Shown here piece by piece: positions 48,893 through 60,246 of a DNA stretch of 61,548 nt. The notes beneath the pieces were generated by a model that had not been told where the DNA came from, searched no databases, and saw only the letters and a program-made list of their open reading frames with translations. This DNA comes from Verrucomicrobiota bacterium. Its GTDB lineage: Bacteria; Verrucomicrobiota; Verrucomicrobiia; Opitutales; Opitutaceae. The stretch spans positions 1 to 61,548 of the forward strand of contig JACTNC010000037.1 in NCBI GenBank assembly GCA_014584295.1. The letters run 5' to 3'. Made by a program: the position numbers and the translations under genes. Every line of letters begins with the position of its first letter. The first letter of the stretch is position 1.

Positions 48893-49687
48893 ATGAGCCT
48901 AATCGGCAACCTCTTCTGCTCGACTGTTGGCCGCAAATTCCTGATGGCGGTCAGCGGCCTCATTCTCGTCGGTTTCGTGATCGGCCACCTGGTCGGTAAC
49001 CTCCAGATATTCAGTCACCCCGACAAGATCAACGGCTACGCACAATTCCTCCACTCGCTCGGACCGCTCCTTTGGGTCACGCGCATCGGTCTGCTCATCG
49101 CAGCCGTCATTCACATCTGGGCCGCAATTGCGCTCACGCGGACCAACGCGCAGGCGAGGGGGACGCAGCACTACGGCGTAAACCGCTGGATACGCGCGCC
49201 CTTCGCATCACGCTATATGCGGCTCACCGGCTTCGTGGTGCTCGCATTCCTAGCCTACCACCTTGCGCAATTCACGCTGGGCTACGCGTCATCCTCGACC
49301 TTCAAGGGGCACCTTCCCGAATACACGATGGCATCGGATTTCCACATCTTCGGATTTCCGGCTGTCGAAAAGGGCCATGCGGTCGACGATGTCTACAGCA
49401 TGGTTTTCTACGGATTCCAGAACCCCGTCATTTCATTCTTCTACATTCTTGCCGTCGGCCTGCTGACCATCCACCTCCTTCACGGCTTTCAATCGGTCTT
49501 CCACTCGTTCGGATGGTATAGCGCGTCATGGGCGCCCGCGCTGCGTGCAGTCACAATCATTTTCTGCATCGGGTTCTTTTTCGGCAATGCCTCCATGCCG
49601 GCAGCCATCCTCTCCGGATGGCTGAAACCCGCGCAGGGGACAAACGTCGCAGCCCAGCCCCGCACCGCCCTGAACCAGGCTCCCTGA
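48893..49687 (+). CDS. sdhC: Succinate dehydrogenase/fumarate reductase cytochrome b558 subunit
   Basis: A 264-residue integral membrane subunit with about five transmembrane helices that binds heme b and quinone and anchors the SdhAB dimer. Conserved His residues occur in [30 protein letters not shown] and IHLLHGF, matching the B. subtilis-like b558 type. It opens the sdhCAB operon. The 264-bp upstream gap holds the operon promoter, though no hexamer pair is clear. Confidence 0.93.
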   Translation: MSLIGNLFCSTVGRKFLMAVSGLILVGFVIGHLVGNLQIFSHPDKINGYAQFLHSLGPLLWVTRIGLLIAAVIHIWAAIALTRTNAQARGTQHYGVNRWIRAPFASRYMRLTGFVVLAFLAYHLAQFTLGYASSSTFKGHLPEYTMASDFHIFGFPAVEKGHAVDDVYSMVFYGFQNPVISFFYILAVGLLTIHLLHGFQSVFHSFGWYSASWAPALRAVTIIFCIGFFFGNASMPAAILSGWLKPAQGTNVAAQPRTALNQAP

Positions 49688-49766
49688 AACGGATTCACTC
49701 ACCCGCCAGCCGACAGGCCGCCGCTTCCAACCACCGACTCTCCGCGCCACACTGAGCATCCCACCC

Positions 49767-51689
<1,923 letters not shown>

Positions 51690-51719
51690 TTCCGCTGCGT
51701 TTCCCTTACCAAAAACATC

Positions 51720-52526
51720 ATGGCAGCCGGCGTTTCCAAAAACAACATTTCCGTCACCCTTCGCGTCTGGCGTCAGGCCGGCCCGGGCAAGCCCGGCGGT
51801 TTTGTCGACTATCCCGCGAAGAATGTGAACAGCAACATGTCGATTCTTGAGCTGCTCGATGTCGTAAACGACGAGCTGACGCTCAAGGGTGATGAGCCCA
51901 TCGCCTTCGCCCACGACTGCCGCGAGGGCATCTGCGGCACGTGCTCGCTCATGATCGACGGCAAGCCGCATGGCCCGAACCAGGGTGTTGCGAGTTGCCA
52001 GACCTACATGCGGAGTTTCGAGGATGGCGCGGTCATCGTGATTGAACCGTTTCGCGCCGCGCCATTTCCGATCGTCAAGGACCTGGTCTCCGATCGCAGC
52101 GCGTTCGACAGGATCCAGCAGGCAGGCGGATTCATCACCGTGCGCACCGGCGCCGCACCCGACGCCAACTCAATCCCGGTTCCAAAGGCCGATGCCGAAT
52201 TGGCCATGGACGCCGCGGCCTGTATCGGTTGCGGCGCGTGCGTTGCCGCCTGCAAGAACCGCTCTGCAGTCCTGTTCGTCGCCGCCAAGGTCTCCCATCT
52301 CGGACTCATGCCCCAGGGTCAGCCCGAGCGCGACAGCCGTGTGCTCGCCATGGTCAACACGGCGGACGAACTCGGCTTCGGCAGTTGCACCAATCAGGGC
52401 GAATGCAGCGCGGCATGCCCAAAGATGATCAGTCACGATTTTATTGTGCGACTGAATCGCGACTACCTCGCTGCCAGTTTCCGGTCGGCCTTCTGCGCGC
52501 ACGCGGCAGGCGGTCACGCCGAGTGA
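51720..52526 (+). CDS. sdhB: Succinate dehydrogenase iron-sulfur subunit
   Basis: This 268-residue electron-transfer subunit passes electrons from SdhA FAD to quinone. The [2Fe-2S] ligands are Cys67, Cys72, Cys75 and Cys93 (CREGICGTC and ASCQ). The [4Fe-4S] and [3Fe-4S] clusters use [11 protein letters not shown] and [13 protein letters not shown]. It is the last gene of sdhCAB. The convergent lipoprotein gene ends 20 bp later. Confidence 0.95.
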   Translation: MAAGVSKNNISVTLRVWRQAGPGKPGGFVDYPAKNVNSNMSILELLDVVNDELTLKGDEPIAFAHDCREGICGTCSLMIDGKPHGPNQGVASCQTYMRSFEDGAVIVIEPFRAAPFPIVKDLVSDRSAFDRIQQAGGFITVRTGAAPDANSIPVPKADAELAMDAAACIGCGACVAACKNRSAVLFVAAKVSHLGLMPQGQPERDSRVLAMVNTADELGFGSCTNQGECSAACPKMISHDFIVRLNRDYLAASFRSAFCAHAAGGHAE

Positions 52527-52545
52527 GACAACGAAACGTTCGCAG

Positions 52546-53031
52546 TCAGGGACCGCGGAAGGCAGACAAGTCGACGTAGCCTTGATGCTGCGTCTTGATC
52601 TCCATCGTATCCTCACCCGCTTCGACATAGAGCACGCTTTCAATGCGGTAGCTCGCCTGCGGCTGCTGGGCAAGGGCTCTCAAGCTCGAAAGCACCTCCG
52701 GTTTTTCAAAGGGTAGCGCGATTTCCTGGGTGATCGTCTTCAACGGGGGAATGCCGACAGCCTGTTCGTTCCGGATGTCGCTCGCCAGGGTGCCATTGAG
52801 GTAGAGCTTGTGGCGCACCCGGGAAATTCCGATCGGGACCACATTCTCGTTGGTGAACTGCAGGGTCATCATCGCCTTTGAGTCCGCGGAAGATGCGGAC
52901 GGCGACGGGCGGATGCTCAGCACCGATACCGTGACCCCACCCAGCTTGCCGACTGAACCGCATCCTGAAAACACAATCAGCGAAACAAGCCCGAACAGAC
53001 AAACCATCGGATATAGGAAGCGGCGCGACAT
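52546..53031 (-). CDS. Putative lipoprotein with LEA14-like domain
   Basis: A 161-residue predicted lipoprotein. A signal sequence ends in a lipobox-like FSGC (Cys24) from the ATG at 53031; an upstream in-frame start at 53076 would bury the signal. The mature part is beta-rich and contains the LEA14-type pattern VTLQFTNEN-like (seen as MMTLQFTNENVVPIGI) and LPFEKPEV. Bacterial proteins of this type are usually periplasmic stress proteins of unknown mechanism. Confidence 0.7.
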   Translation of the reverse strand: MSRRFLYPMVCLFGLVSLIVFSGCGSVGKLGGVTVSVLSIRPSPSASSADSKAMMTLQFTNENVVPIGISRVRHKLYLNGTLASDIRNEQAVGIPPLKTITQEIALPFEKPEVLSSLRALAQQPQASYRIESVLYVEAGEDTMEIKTQHQGYVDLSAFRGP

Positions 53032-53098
53032 GCCTCGAAGATGGACGATCCGGACTTTGCCCGGCAAGCCAATCAAGCGATGTTTGAAGTGGAAGCGC

Positions 53099-53512
53099 TC
53101 ATGACCAGTCTTCCACCTGGAGGCCGCTCACCCGCGCAAACTCCCTCATATTATTTGTCACCAACGTGGCGCCAACCGCCAACGCATGCCCCGCCAGCAA
53201 GGCATCATAGGGGCCAATTGACTGGGCATTCGGTTTCAAGGTCGCCAATTGCACCCGCACCATGGCGGCCATTTGGGCGGCCAAGGGATCAAAGGAGAAT
53301 ATGTCGGGAAAGATGCCCTTCAACCGGGCGACACGCTCACGAAACGCGGGGATGTCGGGACGCTTGGCGGCGCCGTATTCCAGCTCATGGAGCACGATCA
53401 CTGACAGCCGGCAGTGGGGAAGGTGATGTTCAAGCCGGTCACAGAGCCGGGCATCCTCCGGTCTATCCCGAAGATAGCGCGAAAACACATTCGTGTCGGG
53501 AAGATAGATCAC
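53099..53512 (-). CDS. vapC: VapC-family PIN-domain toxin ribonuclease
   Basis: A 137-residue PIN ribonuclease of a type II toxin-antitoxin system. Metal-binding acids are Asp6 (LPDTNVFSRYL), Glu in LHELEYGAAK and Asp in GPYDALLAGHA; the fourth site is VTNNMREF, common in VapC proteins. It starts with GTG overlapping the vapB stop by 4 bases (GTGA), so translation is coupled. VapC enzymes cleave specific tRNAs or rRNA; the target here is unknown. Confidence 0.92.
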   Translation of the reverse strand: MIYLPDTNVFSRYLRDRPEDARLCDRLEHHLPHCRLSVIVLHELEYGAAKRPDIPAFRERVARLKGIFPDIFSFDPLAAQMAAMVRVQLATLKPNAQSIGPYDALLAGHALAVGATLVTNNMREFARVSGLQVEDWS

Positions 53513-53718
53513 CGGGTGTGATCAGGAAAGTCCGGAGCGGACCCACGCAAGCTACGCAGTGCCTTCAGCCGCCTGGCCTCCGCTGCAGGATCAATGGCAA
53601 TGAACCCGGTGGCGGTTGGCGTGACTTCATAGGCCTTGCTGTTTACCTTGAGGGCGCGCGGAAGGCGAAGCGCCTTGGAATTGCCCGCGCGAAACACCTT
53701 GGCCGTGATCGTTCCCAT
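53509..53718 (-). CDS. vapB: VapB-type antitoxin (AbrB/MazE fold)
   Basis: A 69-residue antitoxin with the swapped-hairpin DNA-binding motif (KVFRAGNSKALRLPRALKV) followed by a short C-terminal toxin-binding tail. It precedes vapC with a 4-base overlap and probably autorepresses the operon by binding upstream of 53718. Confidence 0.9.
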   Translation of the reverse strand: MGTITAKVFRAGNSKALRLPRALKVNSKAYEVTPTATGFIAIDPAAEARRLKALRSLRGSAPDFPDHTR

Positions 53719-53750
53719 GTAATAACGCTGTATCTACGGGTCCGCCTGTC

Positions 53751-53930
53751 AAGTGCTCCCGGCTGCCCAACAACGGCTGGTCCCTGTTTGGCCTAAGCGA
53801 GGCCCTTGTCCAGCTGCGGAAATTCGACGAGGCCCGGTCCGTGAGGGAACAGTATCAACTCGCCTGGTCAAAAGCGGATACGACCATCACATCTTCGTGT
53901 TTCTGCCAGCCCGGTTCCACAGGGCAATAG
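53751..53930 (+). pseudogene. 3' remnant of a TPR-protein gene
   Basis: An open stretch without a start codon encodes KCSRLPNNGWSLFGLSEALV, continuing with FDEARSVREQYQLAWSKAD and ending CFCQPGSTGQ before a TAG at 53928-53930. NNGWSLFGL followed by KFDEA and W-x-KAD is the usual C-terminus of a family of tetratricopeptide proteins. Only about the last 60 codons remain, cut off just upstream of vapB. The 5' part is not in the window. It is best read as debris of a gene lost when vapBC or another insertion arrived. Confidence 0.6.
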
Positions 53931-53960
53931 GAGCTGATTCCAGCGGCACCCATCACTCGG

Positions 53961-54230
53961 TCAGAACATCGAAAGCGCCCGGGCGCTCTCGATGCCGATC
54001 CAGACCAGGGCGCCAAGGGCGGCACAGGCCATGCCCGCGCGAAAGATCCGTTGCCTGCGGAGGCGCGTATCGTGGGCGTCGGGGTTGCCGGGGCGCCCAA
54101 GGCCTTGCTGGGACATGAAGCTGACAAACTGGGCGTTGCGGAGCGTGGTGCGCCGAATTCGCGTATTGTCCACCTTGCCAAAACGGTAGGTGGGACGGTG
54201 AAAGAGGGCGTTAAACAGGCTGCGGAACAC
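53961..54230 (-). CDS. Small hypothetical single-pass membrane protein
   Basis: An 89-residue ORF starting with GTG: a basic N-terminal half (RLRRQRIFRAG) then a hydrophobic segment (MACAALGALVWIGIESARAL) at the C-terminus. No family is recognised. A plus-strand ORF at 54051-54248 overlaps it; this minus frame is preferred for its membrane segment. No clear ribosome-binding site is seen. Confidence 0.35.
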   Translation of the reverse strand: MFRSLFNALFHRPTYRFGKVDNTRIRRTTLRNAQFVSFMSQQGLGRPGNPDAHDTRLRRQRIFRAGMACAALGALVWIGIESARALSMF

Positions 54231-54331
54231 TTCGGAAACAGGCGCTAAATTTTGATTGGTTTTTTCTACGGGAACGAAGCAGCGTCGAGCTCTTTCACGC
54301 GCATATCAGATTTTTTCGCGGTCAAAGCCCC

Positions 54332-55636
54332 ATGCATCATTTTCGCTACATTGGCCAAAATCTTTACTGCGAATCCGTGGATCTCACCGATGTCGCGCGT
54401 CTCTACGGGACGCCAACCTACGTGTACAGCACCGCGACGATTTCAGACAACTTTGCCCGCCTGACTAAGGCGCTTGCCGGTATCGACGTGCAAATCTGCT
54501 ACGCGATGAAGGCAAACTCCTCGCTGTCGGTGCTTCGCCACTTCTCAAACCTCGGGGCAGCCTTTGATCTGGTCAGTGGTGGCGAACTGCGCCGGGTGCT
54601 TGCAGCCGGCGGAAACGTCGAGAGAAGCGTTTTTGCGGGTGTTGGAAAATCCGAGGAGGAAATCGCCCTGGCCCTTGAGCATCGCATCCGCGCCTTCCAC
54701 GTTGAAAGCGACCCCGAGATGGCCCGCATCAACCACGTCGCCGGAAAGCTCGGCGCAAAGGCTCCCATCGCCATCCGCATCAATCCTGACGTTGATGCAA
54801 AAACCCATGCCAAGGTCACCACCGGCAAGGCTGCAAACAAGTTCGGTATCCCACTCAAGCAGGCGACTGCTGCCTACGAGGCTGCGGCAAATTATCCTCA
54901 TCTCGTCATGCGCGGCGTGCAGATGCACATTGGGTCGCAGTTGACGGACACATTGCCCTTTGTGGAGGCGGTGAGGAAAATCACGCCGCTCGTGAACGAC
55001 CTGAGGGAAAGGTACCCTCTCGAATACCTCTCGATCGGCGGCGGCATGGGTATCGTCTACCAGGATGCCCTTGCAAGCGGCCAGGAAGACTGGTGGCAGG
55101 TCCTGCCCAAAGGCAAACGCCCCATCACGCCCGAATCCTACGGCGCCGCACTCGTGCCTCTCCTTCAGCCGCTGGGATTGAAAATCCTCGTCGAACCCGG
55201 CCGCTTTCTTGTGGGCAACGCCGGAGTCCTCCTCTCCCGCGTCGAGTATCTCAAGCGCGGTCAGGACAGGAATTTTCTCATCCTCGACGCAGCCATGAAC
55301 GATCTGATGCGCCCGGCAATGTACGATGCGTTTCACGAAATCGTGCCGCTTCAGCGCGACACGTCCCGGCCCTCAATGGTAACGGACATCGTTGGCCCGA
55401 TCTGCGAAAGCAGCGATTGCTTCGCGCGCGACCGACGCATTCAGCAGGTCGGAGAGGGCGAATATGTCGCCCTCATGAGTGCCGGAGCCTACGGCTACTC
55501 GATGTCGAGCCGCTACAACACCCGCTCACTGCCGGCAGAAGTGCTGGTCAAGGGAAGCGCATTCGAGCTCATCCACAGTCGCGAAACCTTCGAATCGATG
55601 ATCGCCGGCGAACGCATCCCCGGCTTCCTCACATGA
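54332..55636 (+). CDS. lysA: Diaminopimelate decarboxylase
   Basis: This 434-residue PLP enzyme decarboxylates meso-diaminopimelate to L-lysine, the last step of lysine synthesis. The PLP Lys60 lies in CYAMKANSS; the phosphate-binding SIGGGMG, the EPGRFLVGNAG segment and the dimer-interface active-site GPICESSDCFARD are intact. The N-terminal LYGTPTYVYS is typical. gpsA follows 103 bp downstream. Confidence 0.95.
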   Translation: MHHFRYIGQNLYCESVDLTDVARLYGTPTYVYSTATISDNFARLTKALAGIDVQICYAMKANSSLSVLRHFSNLGAAFDLVSGGELRRVLAAGGNVERSVFAGVGKSEEEIALALEHRIRAFHVESDPEMARINHVAGKLGAKAPIAIRINPDVDAKTHAKVTTGKAANKFGIPLKQATAAYEAAANYPHLVMRGVQMHIGSQLTDTLPFVEAVRKITPLVNDLRERYPLEYLSIGGGMGIVYQDALASGQEDWWQVLPKGKRPITPESYGAALVPLLQPLGLKILVEPGRFLVGNAGVLLSRVEYLKRGQDRNFLILDAAMNDLMRPAMYDAFHEIVPLQRDTSRPSMVTDIVGPICESSDCFARDRRIQQVGEGEYVALMSAGAYGYSMSSRYNTRSLPAEVLVKGSAFELIHSRETFESMIAGERIPGFLT

Positions 55637-55739
55637 GCGACTTCCAGCGCCTGATGCCGGTCAACCGAGCCTCGTCACTGTCCGATCTTCGGTTGAGATT
55701 TCGCTATCACCGGCGCGCGCGTTGGGTTCTAATGCAGGC

Positions 55740-56738
55740 ATGAATTTCCTCGTGATAGGTGCCGGCGCCTGGGGAACTGCATTTGCGGTTCACCTCGTGA
55801 AGCAGGGCCATTGCGTTGCCCTCGCACCCCGCCGGTTTGAACAGGCCGTGGCCCTTGCGTCGACCCTCGAAAACAGCGACTACCTCCCTGGGATCCAGCT
55901 CCCCCCGAGCCTCCAGGTCGGCCATGAGCTGACACCCCTGCTGATGGAGGCGGAGGTCGTGCTGTTCGCCTGCCCCCTGCAGTCCTTGCGCGCCACCTGC
56001 GAGCGCGTTCGCGAAAACCTGTCCCTCGCAACGCGGCTCCGGTTTCTGATCAGCCTCTCAAAAGGCCTCGAATTGGAAACGCACCTGCGCCCATCGGAGA
56101 TTATTGAGTCAGTCCTGCCTGGCTACACGGTCGCCTCCCTCACGGGTCCGACAAATGCCGGGGAGGTGTCACGCGGGCTTCCCGCGGCCATGGTTCTGGG
56201 CACACGCAGCACGGATACGTCAATCCCCGCGCTGCAGGCGGAATTGAGCGGACCTTCGCTGCGGGTCTATACGAGCGCGGACCTTCCCGGAGTCGAGTTC
56301 GGAGGATGCCTCAAGAATATCTATGCCATCGCAGCAGGATGCTCCGACGGCCTGGGCCTGGGCGACAACGCCAAGGCCGCATTGATGACGAGGGCGCTTG
56401 CCGAAATGGTCCGGCTGGGCGTCGCCCTCGGCGCACAGCGGGAAACGTTTTATGGCCTGAGTGGATTCGGCGACCTCGTTGCCACCTGCACCGGATCGTG
56501 GAGTCGAAACCGGGGCTTCGGAGAACAGCTGGGACGCGGTCGTCGGGCCGCAGAGCTTCAGGGTGAAAGCAAATTCATCGTCGAAGGTTACCGGACCACC
56601 GAGTCGTTCTTCGGACTCTGCCGCGAGCGAAACATCGATGCCCCCATTCTCACGGAAGTTTATCGTGTGCTTTACGAGAACAAGGCTCCCGCAGCCGCAC
56701 TCGCCGCCTTGATGTCGCGCGAATTGAAAAAGGAATGA
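55740..56738 (+). CDS. gpsA: Glycerol-3-phosphate dehydrogenase [NAD(P)+]
   Basis: This 332-residue enzyme reduces dihydroxyacetone phosphate to sn-glycerol 3-phosphate for phospholipid synthesis. The NAD(P)-binding motif is VIGAGAWGTAFAVHL (residues 5-19); SLSKGLE, SLTGPTNAGEV, CLKNIYAIAAG and the C-terminal FYGLSGFGDLVATCTGSWSRNR are diagnostic. The ATG at 55740 places the Rossmann motif directly at the N-terminus. Confidence 0.95.
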   Translation: MNFLVIGAGAWGTAFAVHLVKQGHCVALAPRRFEQAVALASTLENSDYLPGIQLPPSLQVGHELTPLLMEAEVVLFACPLQSLRATCERVRENLSLATRLRFLISLSKGLELETHLRPSEIIESVLPGYTVASLTGPTNAGEVSRGLPAAMVLGTRSTDTSIPALQAELSGPSLRVYTSADLPGVEFGGCLKNIYAIAAGCSDGLGLGDNAKAALMTRALAEMVRLGVALGAQRETFYGLSGFGDLVATCTGSWSRNRGFGEQLGRGRRAAELQGESKFIVEGYRTTESFFGLCRERNIDAPILTEVYRVLYENKAPAAALAALMSRELKKE

Positions 56739-56744
56739 GCCACC

Positions 56745-56766
56745 GCGACGCGGGATCCCGGGTCGC
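56745..56766. terminator. Near-perfect palindrome between gpsA and enolase-superfamily gene
   Basis: GCGACGCGGGATCCCGGGTCGC is palindromic except for one mismatched pair. It lies 6 bp after the gpsA stop and 28 bp before the convergent gene's stop, so it may act as a bidirectional terminator. It has almost no loop and no T tract, so this is tentative. Confidence 0.4.
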
Positions 56767-56794
56767 GCGTTCACCGATCCGATCGTAAACGAAA

Positions 56795-58210
56795 TCAGAT
56801 CCGCACCGCTCCGGCCGCGGCAGGATCGAATGCGAACTGCTCGCCGAAAGGGGCTCTGGTGACGGATTCGACGCTGATCTCACCATTCCGAACGAGCGTC
56901 GTCGGCCAGCCGCGTTGCGAGCGGACATAGAGATCGCCATGATGGCGCAGCACGAGATCCTGGAGTGCCGACGGCCAGGCCGAGAGGCCGGCAAAGTAGT
57001 GATGACCGTTGCGCTCCACGCTCGAGATTCCCAGCGCAGCCTGCACCGCGAGATCCTGGAGCTGGGAGATCGGGCCCACATTGGAAAGGTCCTCTCCGCT
57101 CATCCGCCAGGTCTGCTGGGGTTTCGCCTTTCGCAGATGCGCGATGTGGCAGGCATTGAGAAGGCCCTTGAACACACCCTTGCAGTTCTTGTGACTCGTC
57201 CCGCAATAACCGAGCTCCAGAGCTCGCGGCAGGCTCTCGAGCGTGGCATCCGACTCATCAATGATGATGGGCGGGCGCCCGGGCCAGCGGCTGGCCAGCG
57301 CGCCGATTTCATCACTCAGAGCGAGATCGCGATGAAACGGCTGCTCGACGAAGAGCAACCCGCGGCGCAGGGGCTCCAGCCTGGATTCGCCCACAACTCC
57401 CTCCCAGAACGTGCGAAACGCGTCCACTGACTTGAATCCCTCGTTACCATCGAGGGTGCAGACCCATCCCGGCGCCGCGCACTTTTCCAGCACCTCGACG
57501 ATGCGGAGGAGCCGCTCCCGATCGGCACCACCGCCCACCTTGAGTTTGAAATGGCGAAGCCCATAGGCCGCGATTCCGGCCTCCAGCGACTGCGGCAGAC
57601 CGTCGTCAACGCGGTCGCCTGCCGAGACATCCTTCTCCCACAGCGGGTCCACCATGCCGACCGTATGACGCGCAAAAACATGGCGCGGTGGAGACGCAGG
57701 CAGCCAGTCGCGCGGCGCGGATCCCTTCAACTCCGGTCGCAGGCTACCAAGATCGATGCCGAAGAGATTGTCGTGAATCGCCGCGGAAAAGGATTTCCCA
57801 TGTGCCCGGCAAAAGGCGTCGATCATGGCGCGTTCCAGCAGGGATGTGCCGAAGTGCGCGAGCAAAGGGGGAACGCGCCCGGCCTCCGCCCATGCGGACT
57901 GGACGCGGTACAGCTCACGCCACCACTCAAACACCGTCGTGGCACGAATCTCCCCCGCGGCCGTCATTGCGTGTCGGATCACCACGAGCATCTCATCGAT
58001 TTCCAGATGAGGATCCTTCTGTGGATCCTTGGTGAACCACTTCGGCGGCAGATGGTCTGCGGCAACCCCCGTGCCGGTGGCTCCTCCTGAGAACTCTGCA
58101 CGCACCTGGAGAAACACGTGCGGAAGCTCTGTCATGGTCACAATGCCATATTTGAACGGCATGCGCGCATGCAGGTGTGCGCGCCAAAGGGAGGATTCAA
58201 GAACACGCAT
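56795..58210 (-). CDS. Enolase-superfamily (mandelate racemase/muconate lactonizing enzyme-like) protein
   Basis: A 471-residue enolase-superfamily enzyme that would act on a carboxylate sugar acid or similar. The KxK pair is in RHFKLKVGG; the three metal ligands are in LDGNEG, FVEQPF and IIDESD. A later conserved region is TSHKNCKGVFKG. It is longer than typical family members (~360-400). The reaction (racemisation, epimerisation or dehydration) is not defined. It lies 10 bases after a terminator for the upstream MuiA-like gene. Confidence 0.8.
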   Translation of the reverse strand: MRVLESSLWRAHLHARMPFKYGIVTMTELPHVFLQVRAEFSGGATGTGVAADHLPPKWFTKDPQKDPHLEIDEMLVVIRHAMTAAGEIRATTVFEWWRELYRVQSAWAEAGRVPPLLAHFGTSLLERAMIDAFCRAHGKSFSAAIHDNLFGIDLGSLRPELKGSAPRDWLPASPPRHVFARHTVGMVDPLWEKDVSAGDRVDDGLPQSLEAGIAAYGLRHFKLKVGGGADRERLLRIVEVLEKCAAPGWVCTLDGNEGFKSVDAFRTFWEGVVGESRLEPLRRGLLFVEQPFHRDLALSDEIGALASRWPGRPPIIIDESDATLESLPRALELGYCGTSHKNCKGVFKGLLNACHIAHLRKAKPQQTWRMSGEDLSNVGPISQLQDLAVQAALGISSVERNGHHYFAGLSAWPSALQDLVLRHHGDLYVRSQRGWPTTLVRNGEISVESVTRAPFGEQFAFDPAAAGAVRI

Positions 58211-58220
58211 GAATGGAAAA

Positions 58221-58248
58221 GGCCGCCATCAGAAGATGAAAGGCGGCC
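58221..58248 (-). terminator. Terminator-like hairpin between the MuiA-like and enolase-superfamily genes
   Basis: Read on the minus strand, the 7-bp stem GGCCGCC / GGCGGCC with a 14-base loop is followed by TTTTCC, a fit to a rho-independent terminator for the MuiA-like gene. A second short inverted repeat (GCACGG-TATTCCG-CCGTGC) lies near 58275-58300. Confidence 0.6.
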
Positions 58249-58308
58249 AGTCTTTCCAAGGATGGGGACTCGGCAAGCACGGTATTCCGCCGTGCCCGGA
58301 ATTTCCGC

Positions 58309-60018
58309 TCAATCGAGCCCGCTGACTGTGATCTCCGAGGGATAGTCAATGCTGACCTTCATCGGGAATTCACGCTTCTCGCCCGCCTTCAGGTTCACTC
58401 GCCATACGAGCCGCCCCTCTGCGTCGCGCGTGATTTCCTTCTGGCTATCGGCGGCACCAATGTCGCGCTCCGCCGGGGTCAGCAGCTTCACGACGATCTT
58501 CTCGTCGCGTGAAAGCGGAACCGCCTCCTTAAAGACCACGCGCTCACCGGTTTTCTTGTTGTTGGCGAGCGTAACGAGAAACTCATAGGTCACACGACGT
58601 CCCTTGCTGGTTAGGCCGGTTTCTTCGGCGAACCGGTTGACAAGCCGACGCTTGACGGAGATTCCGTCGTCCGCTCCAAACGCGAGGTCGAACTTCTCCC
58701 GTGGCATGATGGTTTTCATCGGACTCGTCGCAACAAAGCTGTCGTCGAGAAAGGTGTTCACGGGCCCCGCCAGGAACGGGAACTCGGTCACATTGCTGAC
58801 AGAGGCGCTGAGGAATGCCGCCTCGATCAGCTTGGGCGTTGATTCGTAGTGGAGTGACGCCGGCAATTCGGTGCGCGTGATGGGAACCCGCTGGGCAGCA
58901 TTGTCGCTCGGAAGCGTGACCGGGTTGGCAACACGAAACGTCGCACGTGTCGTTCCGCTTTCTATCACCGCCTGTGCAAAGTGCGCGTCTTTCAACTCCT
59001 CCTCCGCCTTGTCCGCAAGCGCGGAAGCCTGCGCAACCGCTCCTGCACGCGATTCGAACGCCACCTTTGCACTCGACCGCCCCAGGCTCTGAGCGGGATA
59101 GGGCATGGGCCTGTACACGTCGACGATCCAAGGGGGAAGAGTCGGTGCGCCGCCGCCCTGGCTGGGCCGCGCGGTGGAGAGCGTCAATGCGATGGCGCTC
59201 CAATCCTCGCCCGTGCCGTTCCTCACCGATCCAAAATAGCCCAGCTCAATGATGCGTTTCTCCGTATTCAATCGCGCGTCATAACTCGGACTCCAGGACG
59301 CGCCGGGAACCGCGTAGGAAAGTGACACATCAAGATTGCCCGCCGAGGCAGCGGAGACGCGCACCGTGACCGTCTTGAAGCTGCGGGCCGCGGGCTGACG
59401 GCTGCGCAAGAGATTGAGCTGTGCCTCCAAAGCTGCCGTCTTTGCAGCGAGATCCTCCCGCTGCCGCATCACGGATTCCTGATCGCTGGCGATGCGGGAA
59501 AGGTTTTCGAACTGGAATGTAAGCAGTTTCTGCCAATCATCAAAACCGGTTTTTACGCCCGCACCTGCGGCATCGCGCGGTGGCGGAGTTGTCGCCGCCG
59601 CCTCAATCCGTGACAGCAATGCCCGCTGCTGATCAAACAGCGCGAGACGTCCCTTGAGGTCGGCATCCTGCCGCTGCAATGCCTTCAGTTCCTCCTCGAT
59701 CGACCGGACTCGTGGATCGATCGTTGCTTCCACATAGGTCTGACGGGTAGTAACGTCGATCAAGGTGACGGAGGCGGATCCACGGGCGCTCACTTGGAGC
59801 GAGGCATCGAGCAGCCCCGCGGGCAGCCTTTCAAAGACAACATCGGTTTCGCCCGCGGACAGGGGAGTGTGCGCATTGCGTGTGACGACTGCGCGATCAA
59901 GGTAGACCGTCGCCGCCGAGATGCGCGATTCAACGGGCAACACGGCTGCGAGCGCACTCGTCGAAGATAGGAGGGCGGCGACAAGGGCCACCCTCATGAG
60001 TTGGACGGAAGGTTTCAT
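58309..60018 (-). CDS. MuiA-family (DUF4139/DUF4140) secreted protein
   Basis: A 569-residue exported protein. A signal peptide (MRVALVAALLSSTSALAAVL) is followed by an N-terminal domain (SRISAATVYLDRAVVTRNA), a central coiled coil (~100-215) and a C-terminal beta-rich domain beginning LSYAVPGASWSPSYDARL and ending MKVSIDYPSEITVSGLD. This order matches the mucoidy-inhibitor MuiA family, whose biochemical role is unknown. It is divergent from the Tat-exported oxidoreductase. Confidence 0.88.
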   Translation of the reverse strand: MKPSVQLMRVALVAALLSSTSALAAVLPVESRISAATVYLDRAVVTRNAHTPLSAGETDVVFERLPAGLLDASLQVSARGSASVTLIDVTTRQTYVEATIDPRVRSIEEELKALQRQDADLKGRLALFDQQRALLSRIEAAATTPPPRDAAGAGVKTGFDDWQKLLTFQFENLSRIASDQESVMRQREDLAAKTAALEAQLNLLRSRQPAARSFKTVTVRVSAASAGNLDVSLSYAVPGASWSPSYDARLNTEKRIIELGYFGSVRNGTGEDWSAIALTLSTARPSQGGGAPTLPPWIVDVYRPMPYPAQSLGRSSAKVAFESRAGAVAQASALADKAEEELKDAHFAQAVIESGTTRATFRVANPVTLPSDNAAQRVPITRTELPASLHYESTPKLIEAAFLSASVSNVTEFPFLAGPVNTFLDDSFVATSPMKTIMPREKFDLAFGADDGISVKRRLVNRFAEETGLTSKGRRVTYEFLVTLANNKKTGERVVFKEAVPLSRDEKIVVKLLTPAERDIGAADSQKEITRDAEGRLVWRVNLKAGEKREFPMKVSIDYPSEITVSGLD

Positions 60019-60246
60019 GGAAAGAAATATGACAGGCTCTCCCTACAAACGCACGATCCGGAGATATCTTAGGGAAAGGAACCGTGCAATGTTCCAACCT
60101 TATGAACATCAATTGCCTGAGAACCAAGCCGGGCCTCGTCCGATTTCCTGCAACTCCCGCTCTTGCGCACAAGAAACACCGCAGTTGAAAACACTGATGC
60201 CTTGAAAAAACTTCCGGTTTGGCCGTCGCTCGTTCATTGCCCATTT

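Noticed and set aside
54051..54248. Plus-strand 65-residue ORF (MPAEARIVGVGVAGAPKALL...)
   Set aside because: It overlaps the minus-strand small membrane ORF, has no domain or membrane features and no ribosome-binding site; neither is certain, but the minus frame is better.
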